This document shows, in pieces, positions 46,152 to 56,928 of a stretch of 64,000 nucleotides of DNA. The stretch comes from Acephala macrosclerotiorum (taxonomy: Eukaryota; Ascomycota; Leotiomycetes; Helotiales; Mollisiaceae). How positions within the stretch are numbered: the stretch's first letter is position 1; every line of letters starts with the position of its first letter. The notes below the pieces were generated by a model. It was not told the DNA's origin. It saw only the letters and a list, made by a program, of their open reading frames with translations, and did no database searches. The translations under genes and the position numbers were made by a program. The DNA is taken from NCBI GenBank assembly GCA_014904845.1, contig MU119206.1:784193-848192 (forward strand), read 5' to 3'.

Positions 46152-47157
46152 GGTTGAGAGGAGACGTCGAGATGTTCTTTGTTATGAGATGCATGTATTG
46201 GAAGTGGGATGATTGAGATACGCAGCGTAACGTCATGCGAACAGGGATGTCTCAGGCGTTTAGGCGGCATGCCCAGCCAGTACCACTTCTAGGTCTACCC
46301 ACTACAAATTCAGTGTACCTCCCAGTTTTTGTAGGGTTCAACAAGCTGTGGTCTTCAGTGCATCTGGTTCAATGAGATTCGAATATCCCCGGCTCCGATT
46401 ACATAGAGGTCCATTCAGCTACAAGTGAGCGCGAGGTGGACGAATATTTCCTTGAAAATACCGTCGATTTTTATTGATATCCCCATAATATACGTTGCGG
46501 TACGCGTTAAGCTCCTGAATCTGCTGCTTTCTATGTAAGCTTTGAGTTTCAACATGCACTCCTGCTTGTTCCAGCCGCTACGTACATCCACTGAGGTCCT
46601 CTCAATTCTTTCCCTTCTCTTTTGAGAAGGGAAAGAAAACAGTTGACTGCCTGAGATCTGCGGAGTGGACACAAGTCGGAGAGAACAGACCAGCTCTCTG
46701 GCATCTATAGTCTATTTAGTCAGTTGCCTGTGTTTGAGGTCTATTTTGAATCTATTTAAATAGCCAGTATAAGGCTAAACGTACATGTTCTCGTGTCATG
46801 GCTTTTTTGCGTTTGAAATCCTGGCCAAACTCCAAGTCTGTGATCGCTTTCCAAAGACTTTTAACGCCCATCTGAGTCTAGTCGTCAGTCGCCGATGCTT
46901 CCTCTTCACATGTTTGTTGTTGAACTTCTAAATTTTGTACCGTCGTCTGCTTGACTCTGATGATTTCTTCAACGAATAGTTTCTCAGCAGAATGCCTGAC
47001 CTGCTGCCGATAGAGTGGGCATCCCGAGTCGTCCAATTCTTTATGCTTTCATGCAGAGAAGTGATCAAAGCGGCTAGAAAACGGCTAGAAAGCGGCTTCA
47101 GCTTCTTGATTAATCCTAGTATAGCAGGCTATTTTCTTTGAAAGTTGAAGTATAGTA
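46152..47157. other. Intergenic region, no supported gene
   Basis: About 1 kb between the oxidoreductase promoter and the next open frame. The minus frame at 46415-46672 has no recognisable content. A palindromic stretch AAGAGAAGGG-AAAG near 46610-46635 (CCCTTCTCTTTTGAGAAGGG) could form a hairpin; its role is unknown. Confidence 0.4.
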
Positions 47158-47652
47158 CTATGTTGCGATGTCATCAATGCTCTCAAGCCCGGCTTCTTCA
47201 ATGGTTGGTATGATTCGCTCGAAGCGAGCTTCAAGATCTTCGGTCTTGATGTTTGGATTGGGTGACTCTATGCGATCACAATGCGTGGGGCTTGTTGATA
47301 GTCTGGGCCTCTGGGTTCGAGATTTGCATTTCTGATCTGTTTCTTGTTGATATCCCACTGGGATGAATGCGTGAGAACATTGAATGTCCATCAAGTCTTG
47401 GGATTCGTTTTCTTGGTCCACCGTACTCGGCTTTGACTGCGAAGACGGATATGTTTCTGAAATAAATGTCGAGCCTTCGGAAGCAGGTCTCACCTGCGAT
47501 GGCTGAACTGCTTGGATTTGACCTTGAATTGCCGGTTCGGGATTCTCAAAGACCAAAATTGGGTCGAATTCGTGGAGATAGCCTTCATGGCTGTTCAATG
47601 CCGAATAAGGTAGTGGGTCTATACCAAGAGTCGCGAAAGAGGCATCTCCCAC
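47158..47652 (-). CDS. Uncertain acidic open frame (164 codons, no ATG)
   Basis: An open frame with a plausible protein composition (Pro/Ser/Glu-rich, e.g. GIDPLPYSALNSHEGYLHEF and ARFERIIPTIEEAGLESIDD) but with GTG as first codon, so it would have to be an internal or terminal exon. It follows the decayed DOMON/b561 gene on the same strand. No domain was recognised. It may be part of an undetected regulatory protein or chance coding. Confidence 0.25.
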   Translation of the reverse strand: MGDASFATLGIDPLPYSALNSHEGYLHEFDPILVFENPEPAIQGQIQAVQPSQVRPASEGSTFISETYPSSQSKPSTVDQENESQDLMDIQCSHAFIPVGYQQETDQKCKSRTQRPRLSTSPTHCDRIESPNPNIKTEDLEARFERIIPTIEEAGLESIDDIAT

Positions 47653-47684
47653 ATTCGTGCAATGTAATGTTCCAACTCTGATGT

Positions 47685-48765
47685 CACCCCGTTTCTTTCA
47701 GCTGAGCTTGGCGGCGAGAAGTTAATCGCAGAGGCGAAACCGTCCCTGAATCCCGATAGACAGCACCAAAGTGGACCCGACGCATTGGTGAACGGTATTT
47801 ATCTTTCGCCTTTTTAGCAAACCGAGACCTGAGCCCAACAAGAGCAGGAGCGATGTGCAGCTTTATATGACCCAATGATAGGTGAAAGATTGTGGATGTC
47901 CAGCTCGAAGACTCACAACACCGACAGGGAGAAAGAGCGAAAAACCGATTGCCAAGACAATTCCGTGAAAGTAAGAACCTGGACCCACTCCCATTTTGAT
48001 GACCGAATCTTCGAAAGACATTGGCGTAACCGAGGCATCAAAACTTGAGACTTGCGGCCTGATGGGAGGCAATCAGGGTGGGAAATCTGCCGTGCTGATA
48101 GAGCGACTCATGCCAAGATAAGAGTTGCCCCATCCTCCAGCACCAGCATGATTCTTGTGCATATCGATATGGGCGTCGTATGAGAAGACATCGAATTTCT
48201 GTTTGGAGTTCCATGCCCATTTCCGAGTGAGACGTAGAGCGGGCCCAGATATCTGTTTCCTGCCAGAGGTGACAGGAGTAGCAGATCAAATTGACCCAGC
48301 CTGTATATGAAGGGTGTTTTGGATCTTGGCCGTTACGAAGGTCGTCTGAAAGCCATGATCATCTAATAACACGGGGGTCCATCCCATTTGGGATATTTTC
48401 ACGGGTGAGAAGTGTGGGTTGGTGATGGCCCTCCGTCGTTTGAATGCTCATTATAGGAGCTTCGTGACTTTGAGGGTCGCCATAGATGATAAACATGAGT
48501 GCTCCATCCATGAAGTGAAGGCTCCGATTCCAATTGCTGCCCAACCAAATTCTGAGCCTCCATGTCGTGGGACAGTCATTGTCAAAAACAAATCGTGCCC
48601 ATTACTCGAAGTGTTTTGGTGCATCAAAGCAGCCATACAGAAGTCGATTTATTCGTCTAGCGTATTCGTGGACTGTTTGCAGTACTGAATTGGTTCTCCA
48701 CTTCCAACAGAGACCCAGTAGATTCCCAGGGCCGATAGCAGCGGAGATATGATGAGAGACTTCAT
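47685..48765 (-). pseudogene. Decayed DOMON - cytochrome b561 protein (CDH-like cytochrome, iron-reductase type)
   Basis: Fragments in correct order on the minus strand, in changing frames: ATG 48765 with a signal peptide (MKSLIISPLLSALGIYWVS), YCKQSTNT.., then HDLFLTMTVP and FGWAAIGIG, then MDGALMFIIYGDP and TTEGHHQP (DOMON heme domain, as in cellobiose dehydrogenase cytochrome), NLICYSCHLW, WAWNSKQKFDVFSYDAHIDM followed by HKNHAGAGGWGNS, and a membrane segment GSYFHGIVLAIGFSLFLPVG of b561 type. Such proteins shuttle electrons across or at the cell surface. At least four frame changes occur; introns cannot explain all of them, because they fall inside conserved blocks. Confidence 0.65.
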
Positions 48766-50130
48766 GATGCTGAGATCGCTGATACGAGGTCGAAAGGGAT
48801 TCGAGAAAGAGCCACCAAAGTGAAGAAGATCTTGGACATTGGAACTGGCGAGATGCTACAAGCCTAAAATTCAAATCAGCTCAAGCAGCGTAGGATTCGG
48901 GTTCGCCATATGCGCAATGCTCGGAAATCTGATTCTGACGATTGCGCATTAGCCATGAGTACACAAGAGCGCATATTCCATTTTGCATCACCTCTTGGAG
49001 GATCTCACTTGTAGTGTGTACGAGACACAGTACAACAGGAATGAGTTGTCAGAGGATGGCCATGCATTAGCGCCAAGAAGTCGATGAGCGTGGTCCAGAT
49101 GAGGCCTGGACCCCTCCCTCGGTTCATCCAGCGGCTGCCTCGCTTAACAAAGGGGGGGGGAACCTGTCATTGGGCTTGGAGCGCAACTCAGAGCTACTTC
49201 CTCAAGCAAAGCTGCGTTTAGAATATGCTTGATTGCATGAACTGAAATCCGGAGCATTTCTAATCACCACTGCACCGACTGCAGACTGAGGACTATGGCA
49301 TCCTGCACTTTTGAAGTGTTATATTTAAACAATTTAAACTGATAATCCTTAAAATAGTGTATAAATTTCCATCCCTCTCCCTACAGAACTATCTTCATTC
49401 GCAGTGTGATATCTTTATTGATCACTAATAAGAAGAGATTTTCAAAAATCAGCCTTAGCAAGTACTATAGACACCATTTCCTCTATTTGCCATCTACGCA
49501 GGCCATTTTAATTATGTTGGCGTTGAGGAACACCCTTCACCCTATCCAGCTCCATCCATCTCAACGCTGACCCCACCTCCATATCCTCATCCTGGCAGAT
49601 CACCACCCTAACACAGGTCAGCTTATGGACTCTCCTCTCCTCGCATGGGGGGCTTCGATGACCACATGTCCACCAATTATCTATCTCAAGGCCAATAGAT
49701 CTTCTGTCTTGCAAGAGAGATGCAAAAGACCGTCAATGGTAAAGAGAACAGGACTGACGGTAAAATATTGGTCCTGAAAGAAGGAAGCGACTAGTAATAT
49801 CGATACAATGTCGATGCAGAGATAGACTAGTTGATGCAGAAATTGATCGGAGAGGAATTACGCAATTCTGGCGATTGCACATAGGTGGGGCAGGTACATA
49901 CGGTACACGACGGGGTGTTTTAATAGCTAAGGCAAACGACAGAATGGGATAAGAATAGCGAAGAGAGACGAGAGAAGACAAGAGTGCGTGAGATAGAAAG
50001 AAAGAATAATTGGCGCTCACGAGAAGAGGAAAAAACAGAACGAATCCTTGGATCTAGATTTGCCCCATGCGAGTTCTAGTGGTAAAGCCATCTAAGAGAC
50101 TACAACTGCCTAAGCCATTTCGCCCAAAGT
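48766..50130. other. Intergenic stretch, no supported gene
   Basis: About 1.4 kb. It contains a G9 homopolymer at about 49152-49160. Small minus frames at 49508-49714 and 49733-50020 lack support. The region is upstream of the decayed DOMON gene. Confidence 0.4.
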
Positions 50131-51760
50131 TAGGTTGGGCATCTATGAGGAATCTCCTACCCAGCAGCTTCCCATGCTTGGGACAACATCAAACACTTCT
50201 ATTCCAGTTTCACTTCTTCATCTATCTCTAGCTCATCCTCCAAGTCTTTGTCCTCTCCCCTCCCTTCTTTTTCCCTTTTTCCTCTTTCTCGTTTTATCCC
50301 CTCCATTAGAATTCAAATCAGCCATCCTCTGATTTCCACTTCTTTTCCAACAAACATGATCTCGCCTTAGATCTACATTCAATCATACCCGCAAGACTTA
50401 ACCCTAATTCACAAATGCCGTCTCTTGTGATGTGCTTGTGGCATATCTCTTTACATATGATTCCCACAGTTCTTGAGGGTTTCGAAAGGAAGTGAGAGGT
50501 GGATGAGTGGACTGAGTGGTAGGTGGGGAGGGAAGAGAGGAGCGGGAGCGGAGAGAAAAGGGTGATGAGTCTAGAATCAATCCACCGTTTGGGAAGAGAA
50601 AGTAAGGCAGGGAGAGGGCAGTTTTCTTATTGTTAGTATCTTGCTTGGGAAAGATATATTTGGGAAGAGAAATGATGTGTTAAGTGTGAAGATTGGAGAG
50701 TTCTTGATTTTAATACTAGATAATCATATCTGTCTTTGGAAATGGAAATATTGGTTGAGAGGGGTTGGGGAGTCACTGCTAGGGTGGAGGAGATGGTGGT
50801 AATAGGGGATGTGGAGAGGGTTGTTTTGAGAATCAATCTATTGTTTGGGAAATATGTGTTTTTTTAATGAGAGAAGGGAGGATGCGGTGCCGAAGATTTT
50901 CGGGGGCAGGAGTGGTTTTGAAAGCGAGGTGATATCGAGGCCGATATAGGAGGGAGAGTTTTTGGATATTTTGAGTCGGAGGTAATTTGTAGGAAGTTGT
51001 AGAGAGAGGAAGAAAGGTCATGGAAATGAGAAGGAACTGTGGATAAAGTCGTCGTTCTCGAGCGGAATGCTAGGATGGTGGATTGATCGCTCCGCGTCAA
51101 AAACGTTTTCCCAGCCTATTTAATGGCAAATACGAGGTCTTCCCCACAAATATGTTTTATAAGCCCAACTTTCAACTCTCAACTCCCGACTCAGATCCTC
51201 CTAATCTCTTCTCCATCTTGCTTCCACTTCTAATAAATCTCAAAATCTCAATTTTCATCTACCCAAGACCCAATACCTAACAACAACGAGGCTTTCTCTT
51301 GAGCTGTGATCGAAGCATGTTCGTTGGAAAAGGAAGACAGCGAAGATGACGAGGAGACAGACGAGTGGGAAGAAGGGGTGGTGCTTTTTGACACTTAGTT
51401 AGCTTTTCAGAAACTTAGATTTAAGGCAGAAAGGGACTGGGAAGGGAAAGGGACTGGGATGTTAGGTACCTGTAGGAAGTAGAAGCCAATTTTGGAAGTG
51501 TTTGGGTTGAGGAGGTGAGGGAGGTGGAGGTGGAGGTGGAGGGACGCGATTTGGGCATATTGAATTGAAGTGTTTTTTGGATAGATGGGAATTGGGTTTG
51601 GAGGAAATCTGAGAAGAGGGATGGAGAATGGAGATTAAAGAGTGGGGAGGGAGTGATTGTTTCGAGAACGAGAGAAGGGTGATTGAGATCGAAAATTGGA
51701 TGCGGGTATGGGAGGAAGCATTGTCGAAATGATTTTATAATAGATAAGTAGAGTAAGAGT
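50131..51760. other. Strand-asymmetric purine/pyrimidine region
   Basis: From about 50195 to 50330 the plus strand is C/T-rich. From about 50470 to 51080 and again from about 51310 to 51760 it is strongly A/G-rich (GGGAAGAGAGGAGCGGGAGC and similar). No open frame is convincing. Within it the segment AGAATCAATC....GTTTGGGAA occurs twice, at about 50573 and 50829. Long purine tracts of this kind are found in very long 5' leaders or promoters of fungal regulatory genes and can form triplex or G-quadruplex structures. Confidence 0.45.
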
Positions 51761-52750
51761 TGGGGCTTAATCTTTAGGAAAATTAGGAAGTGGGAAATTG
51801 TACATTGTAAGAGGGTGGCTTTTTAAATTTGAGTAGGTGACTAGCAGCACCTGCAATTAGGAAATGCTCCCTACAAAAGCCTCCTAAATTTTTGTGGTTC
51901 GTACGGAACCGTATCTTAGTTAAGCTCATGAGAAATTACTATGTTGGCGGCCGCAGTTCACCAAATTAGGAACGTTCTCCTTTTGGAGCCTAAGTGGATA
52001 CCAGCCCGAGTTTAGGAATAGCACGTGATGGTAGCGTTTTTCGACTCGACTTCGATAGTTCCAACTCCTTCCCTTTTCACACCCATCCACCTCCGGCCAA
52101 TCCATCAAGTCCTACGGGGCAATCTGGTGACTCAGGGAAGGAAACGAACCATCACGATGGCTGACTCTGCGTGTGAGAGTGCCAGAGCAGGCCGGTTCAC
52201 TTGCTACCACCCACCAGCGAGAGGGTACGTGGCTGAGAGAACTTTGCAAACTCTCCCGTCACTCGTGCGAATGAGTGCTTGGAGGCAACACTGGAGCCTT
52301 GCATGAAAAGCCAACTGTTTGGCCGTTGGGTACAATCCTTGGGGAGGGTACTCTGATATGCTATCCTCATTGGCTTGGCTACCCCTGCAATCTCTGTTCC
52401 TTTTCCGGAATTTTGTGTTATGTGTGGCTTTTAGGAATATTATGCAAAGTTATGCACGCACTTTAGGAATATTATGCACAGGTAGCCGTGGCTTTTTAGG
52501 AATAATTTGTGGCTGGATCGCCAGCACATAAGCTCTAAGGTTCCCCCAAAATCCGTCAGTATTTCTGCACTGCGGTAGTTTTGTTCAAATTTGTTCACAT
52601 CGGCGGGAATGGAAGTATCAAGGTGTTGAGTTGTTTGTTCCCATTCTTTGAGAACCTCGATGAGGTGTAGAACTGTCGATGTTGATCCTCGAAGCCTTCC
52701 AATTGGCAATCACTGCATGTAGCAAGGGAACCTCTGTCACATGATTTACC
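51761..52750. other. 5' region of the ankyrin/zinc-finger gene
   Basis: About 1 kb of promoter-type sequence including the triple repeat listed separately. A plus frame at 52025-52306 and shadows on the minus strand have no support. Confidence 0.4.
52426..52505 (+). promoter_or_regulatory. Triple direct repeat TTTAGGAATA(TTATGCA) upstream of the ankyrin gene
   Basis: Copies at about 52430-52446 (TTTAGGAATATTATGCA), 52462-52478 (identical 17 bp) and 52495-52505 (TTTAGGAATAA, shortened). Spacing is 32-33 bp. They lie 250-320 bp upstream of the ATG at 52751. They may be binding sites for a regulator or the remains of a short tandem duplication; the first and third are both preceded by TGGCTT. 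Confidence 0.55.
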
Positions 52751-55700
52751 ATGGAGGCACCTTCTGTCTCCGATTTCTTCGCTACAGCTGGGCTTGACCC
52801 CATGCTCAACGTATACTCTTTCGATGCCGGTATTGAGGGAGACGATTACTTGGACGAGAACACAAATCGCTTCGAAACTTTCAATCCCGAACACGGCGAG
52901 CACCAGCCTGGGTACCCGTGGGTCGATTCTGAAAATAGCATGTCTCAACCAACATATACAGAGAACTGTCCCTACAAAAAAAGGGAGATATTCGACAACT
53001 TTTCTGTTGTGCACAAGAAGTTCCGCTTAGTGGAGGAGTTTTCCGAGTATGAACCGTTCCCAGAAACTAGAAGACCAGACTGGCTAATCATTTACAGCGG
53101 CATGATATACACTGGCGACTCATATGGATCCTGCTCGTACATCGATGCCAATGAGGGGAGAGCTTGTCCACAATCCTGCTTTTGCTGGTTGCACGATCAA
53201 GCGCCGGGCGTCTTCACTTTCATCGCTCACAAGTCTTCATCTCGACTGGTCGTCAACATTTACAGCGATGCTCTATATTCAGAGGTTACCCAGGCCATCG
53301 GCCCGGAAAATATGGCGGAGGAGGGAAGTATCGGCCAAGATGGCCGTCTAAAATCTTTAAACGGGTTTTATCTACTTCAATCCTTCCAAAATCTCCAAGC
53401 CCACTTGATTCTCCTCCGTTCCTATGCTTTCACAGACCTAACACTCTACCCTGTTATTTCCGAGATGGAGCTTCTTGTGCATGGCTTTCTGGCTGATGGT
53501 GAGGCCTTCAAAAGCTTCGGGTATGAGCATTTGTATGAGAATGGGTTTCTAACCTTCGAGCAATGGAAGGCTTTTCAGGAAGATCAACTTCAAAGGGATA
53601 TATCCACCCTTGATGAGCGATTCATTGCCATCGACGATTCCAATGATTCCGAAGATTTCGAAGACTCTCAGGACCCCGTACAATTATTCGGCATATCATC
53701 GGAGGATTTTGAGGCCGTCGAAACCCAACCAGATGGAAATCCAATGGGCTCTTCTCAAAGTGCTCAGTACTTCGTTGCAGAGACAAATTTTATTGAAGAG
53801 CTTGAGCATTGGCTCACCACAAAACTACTTGGACCAAGCGAGTTCGAAAATGTTGTAAAATACATTCTTTATACAGGAGCAGCAGCAAATGGCGTCCTTG
53901 GGAGGGATAGTATCGCATGCAGACTTCTAATTGCGGCGGCGTTTGCTGGGCACGAAGAAATTGTCCGGCTGCTCCTCAGCCAAGGAGCACTTGATATTGA
54001 CTTCGCTTTAATCGGAGCTGCCCGTGCTGGCCATGCAGCGGTGGTAAGTTTACTTCTAGGTCATGATCGTGCGACGAAAGATTACTCGAAGAAAACTTTC
54101 TGGTATCTTGGTCAGGATCTTTTGGAGAGAAGTGAATCCCAGAACGGTGAAGAGGCAGTTCATACCATATTTTTCACCAATTTGAACCCAGGAGTGTTTG
54201 AAATGAGCGATGACTGGATAGACGAACAGGCCAAACACTATTCTCGCGAGACCCGAAGCCTAGCTGCCAATGACATAGCGTTGATCGAGGCTGCAGCTGC
54301 TGGACATGAAGAAGTAGTCAAAATTCTGCTGGACAATGGAGCAACTATGGAAGGCGCTGATATGATGCTTGAGAAGAACGCTGTATGGACCAGAGTGAGA
54401 AAAGTTCCTGTGCTTGAAGCGGCAAAGGCAGGCCACGGGGCAGTAGTGCGCTTGTTGCTGCAGAGAGGGGCTGTGGTCAGCTCTTTACAACCACTGATGT
54501 CGCCATTCATTACAAAAAAAGAGGATCCAACATTTCGACGCCTCAACAAGAGATTTATCCAACAGTATCGACTGATGACCGAGGCAACGTTGGATTCTTC
54601 TACCGACTTTTCTCAGCCGGGCACGCGATTCAAGAACCATAGGGAGGCATGGAATGCTGGAATAAGCACGATGAGAAGACTCTGCAACGGTAAGCCGCCT
54701 CGAGGTCTTCCAAACACCGTCGGATTTCTTTGCATCTCGAGAGCCATGTCCGAAACTTTGGACTCTACAAATGGCAGTGACTATACAAGTCAATTTCTCG
54801 AAGATCTGGAGAGGTGGCAAGTTCTCTTCACGTCGAACGAACTCGAGGCGTACCGAGAGTTGATACACTCTATGTGGGGAACCGTCCTGTCAGAGAACAA
54901 GTCAAAGTCTTGGAAGGCTTCGGACTTCTTGACTTTGACACACTTTCAAGCTTTGCTCTCTACACTCATCCGTCAAGCCAACGAGCCCGTCAGCCTCCAC
55001 GGACCCCACGATCAATCTTTGCGATGCAGTCAGCAAAGGTTTCTCGCTAGAAGCCATCAAAGTTCAGCAGAGCCTGAGGTTGGTCTCCCAACTGCGAGTC
55101 TTGACTCGTCAGATGGGAGCAATCCACAGCCACCGGATGACATCGAGCCGAAGCCTCCAGATATTCCCATCGCTCCTGAGAAAATTCCACTGAAGGAACA
55201 CATCGAGAACGATATCTCGGCTGCTTCTCTAAACGTCACCGTTGTCGTTCTAGCGGCAGGAGCGATCTTTGCAATCGTGATCATTTTCCTCCAATGTGCG
55301 TCTCTAACTCCACTCTCCCCAGGTCTCCTCTTCTGCTAACAAGCATTTCTATACTATAGGGCTGCGAGATTTGTCTAATGGTGTCTGTTTTCTCTCCATG
55401 ACGGCTGGTTTCTCGTATAACGCAGAGATACATGATCTACAAGACAGATGCCAGGTCTTGACAGCATACCTGAGCTTGAAGGCCGACTCCGCTGTGCCCT
55501 CCCCGTCTTCCATCGCGACTCGCTTCGTAGATTTGATTAATATGCCAAGTAGCGTGGACCAACTTGATGATTCAAAAAAAACCGAGATTGTTGTCGACCC
55601 ATTTGGAGAATCCTCACTACTGCACTTCTCCGGTCATGGCAGCCAGTCCATGGCCAGCCCAGACGAGCCTCAGTTTGCTCAACAAGGAGTATTTTCTTCT

Positions 55701-56126
55701 CCGCACGCAAGCGCTGTCTGCAACACGCCACTATCGACCTCCGCTCATGGTACAGCAATGTCTTCTTCAGACGGCACTCAGACATCTCCAAACACTCAAC
55801 ACTCAACCCCAATCTCAACAAAACCGCCTCAAAAATTCAGGTGAGCATTTCTGTTGGTTCCTCGACCTGCATTTATCCTCTCCTCTCCTCTTTCTTCTCA
55901 TTCATACCCATCCTCACTCATATCCTCTAGACGCATATGCCCAACCTGCAAGAAAAAAATCCTAGCAATGAATCTAAAACGACACCTGAAAGATCATACA
56001 GGGGAGAACAGGGTGAATTGCACCTTCTGCGGCAAATCGATTGGGAGGAAGGAGTATCTGCAGAGACATGAGAGGGAGCGATGTCCTTTGAGGAACATGG
56101 GTAGAAAAAAGTTCGACATGGAATGA
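52751..56126 (+). CDS. Ankyrin-repeat protein with transmembrane helix and C-terminal C2H2 zinc fingers
   Basis: Exons 52751-55295, 55360-55840 and 55931-56126; 1073 aa, canonical sites, phases consistent. Residues 1-370 are an acidic N-terminal region without a recognised domain. Four ankyrin-like units follow (LLIAAAFAGHEEIVRLLLSQ near 390, ALIGAARAGHAAVVSLLLG near 420, ALIEAAAAGHEEVVKILLDN near 512, PVLEAAKAGHGAVVRLLLQR near 552). Then come a helical region, a Pro-rich stretch, and one strong membrane helix around 828-848 (TVVVLAAGAIFAIVIIFLQ). The C-terminal exon encodes two fingers, CPTCKKKILAMNLKRHLKDH and CTFCGKSIGRKEYLQRHERE. The layout would fit a membrane-tethered regulator released by cleavage, but that is inference. 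Alternatively exons 2-3 belong to a separate gene. Confidence 0.75.
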
Positions 56127-56928
56127 GGCACGAATGTATCATTTTACCCTAGATTTTTATGAATCTCTTTTTCTTTTCGTTCTTTTCTTTGAATACTGCG
56201 GAGTGCAGCGGAAAAATAAAGGCAAATAACTTAGAAAGGTAACCGAGCTTCGAGGAAGCCAAAACTAGCCGGCAACTACTTGCGTCTTGAAAGTAAAACG
56301 GAACCGGTGAAAATGAAATTAGATTGTGACTCTCATGGCAGTGTCATAAGGAGATTTGAGTCACGTGTGGGTAGTCTAGAGGGTCCAATTCCGCATGGGC
56401 AGGCATCTCGTAAAGGTTAACGGGGGAGCCAGAACGGATTCCTTACTTACGAGTCAAAGCCTAACTGGCAAGCATGAAACTCTATTGGAAACTGTAGCTG
56501 GATCATAAAGTAGCCAAAAGGGCCCCCGCCGGGCGGGGGGCGGGAGAGTGGCGAAAAAGGATCCCTACTTTAGCGCTCAGGTTGACTCAGGCCTGCTCAG
56601 GGATGCCCACTTTCCGCTTAGGTTAGAATAGCGACGGCTCAGGTCCAAAGAACGAAATAGACTTTGGTGAGGTCAAGATTTGTCGCAGATGATAGTGGTA
56701 AGAAGTAGTCTTCAGTGCAGATAACCGCTCTGTCTTAGTACATACGGGGCGATACAAAAGTGTAAAGTGTAATCCATAGAATGCAGTAGATATCAGGTAG
56801 CAAGTGATAAAAGGAAAGTGAATTTCCAAGAAGGGTTCAAGGCACACACACTGAGTAACCCAAAAACTCGCGAACATTGCACGAAAACCAACACTTTCCA
56901 TCTTCTCACTCTCACCCAACAAGTCAAA
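56127..56928. other. Spacer between the ankyrin gene and the Kex2-repeat gene
   Basis: About 800 bp with a GC-rich patch near 56523-56545 (GCCCCCGCCGGGCGGGGGGC), a nearly perfect GC hairpin. The last 100 bases (CA/CT-rich leader ending CAAGTCAAA) are a typical fungal 5' leader for the ATG at 56929. Confidence 0.4.

Noticed and set aside
46360..46410. tRNA-like 3' half (AGATTCGAATATC)
   Set aside because: No A box, no acceptor-stem pairing and no anticodon arm at proper spacing.
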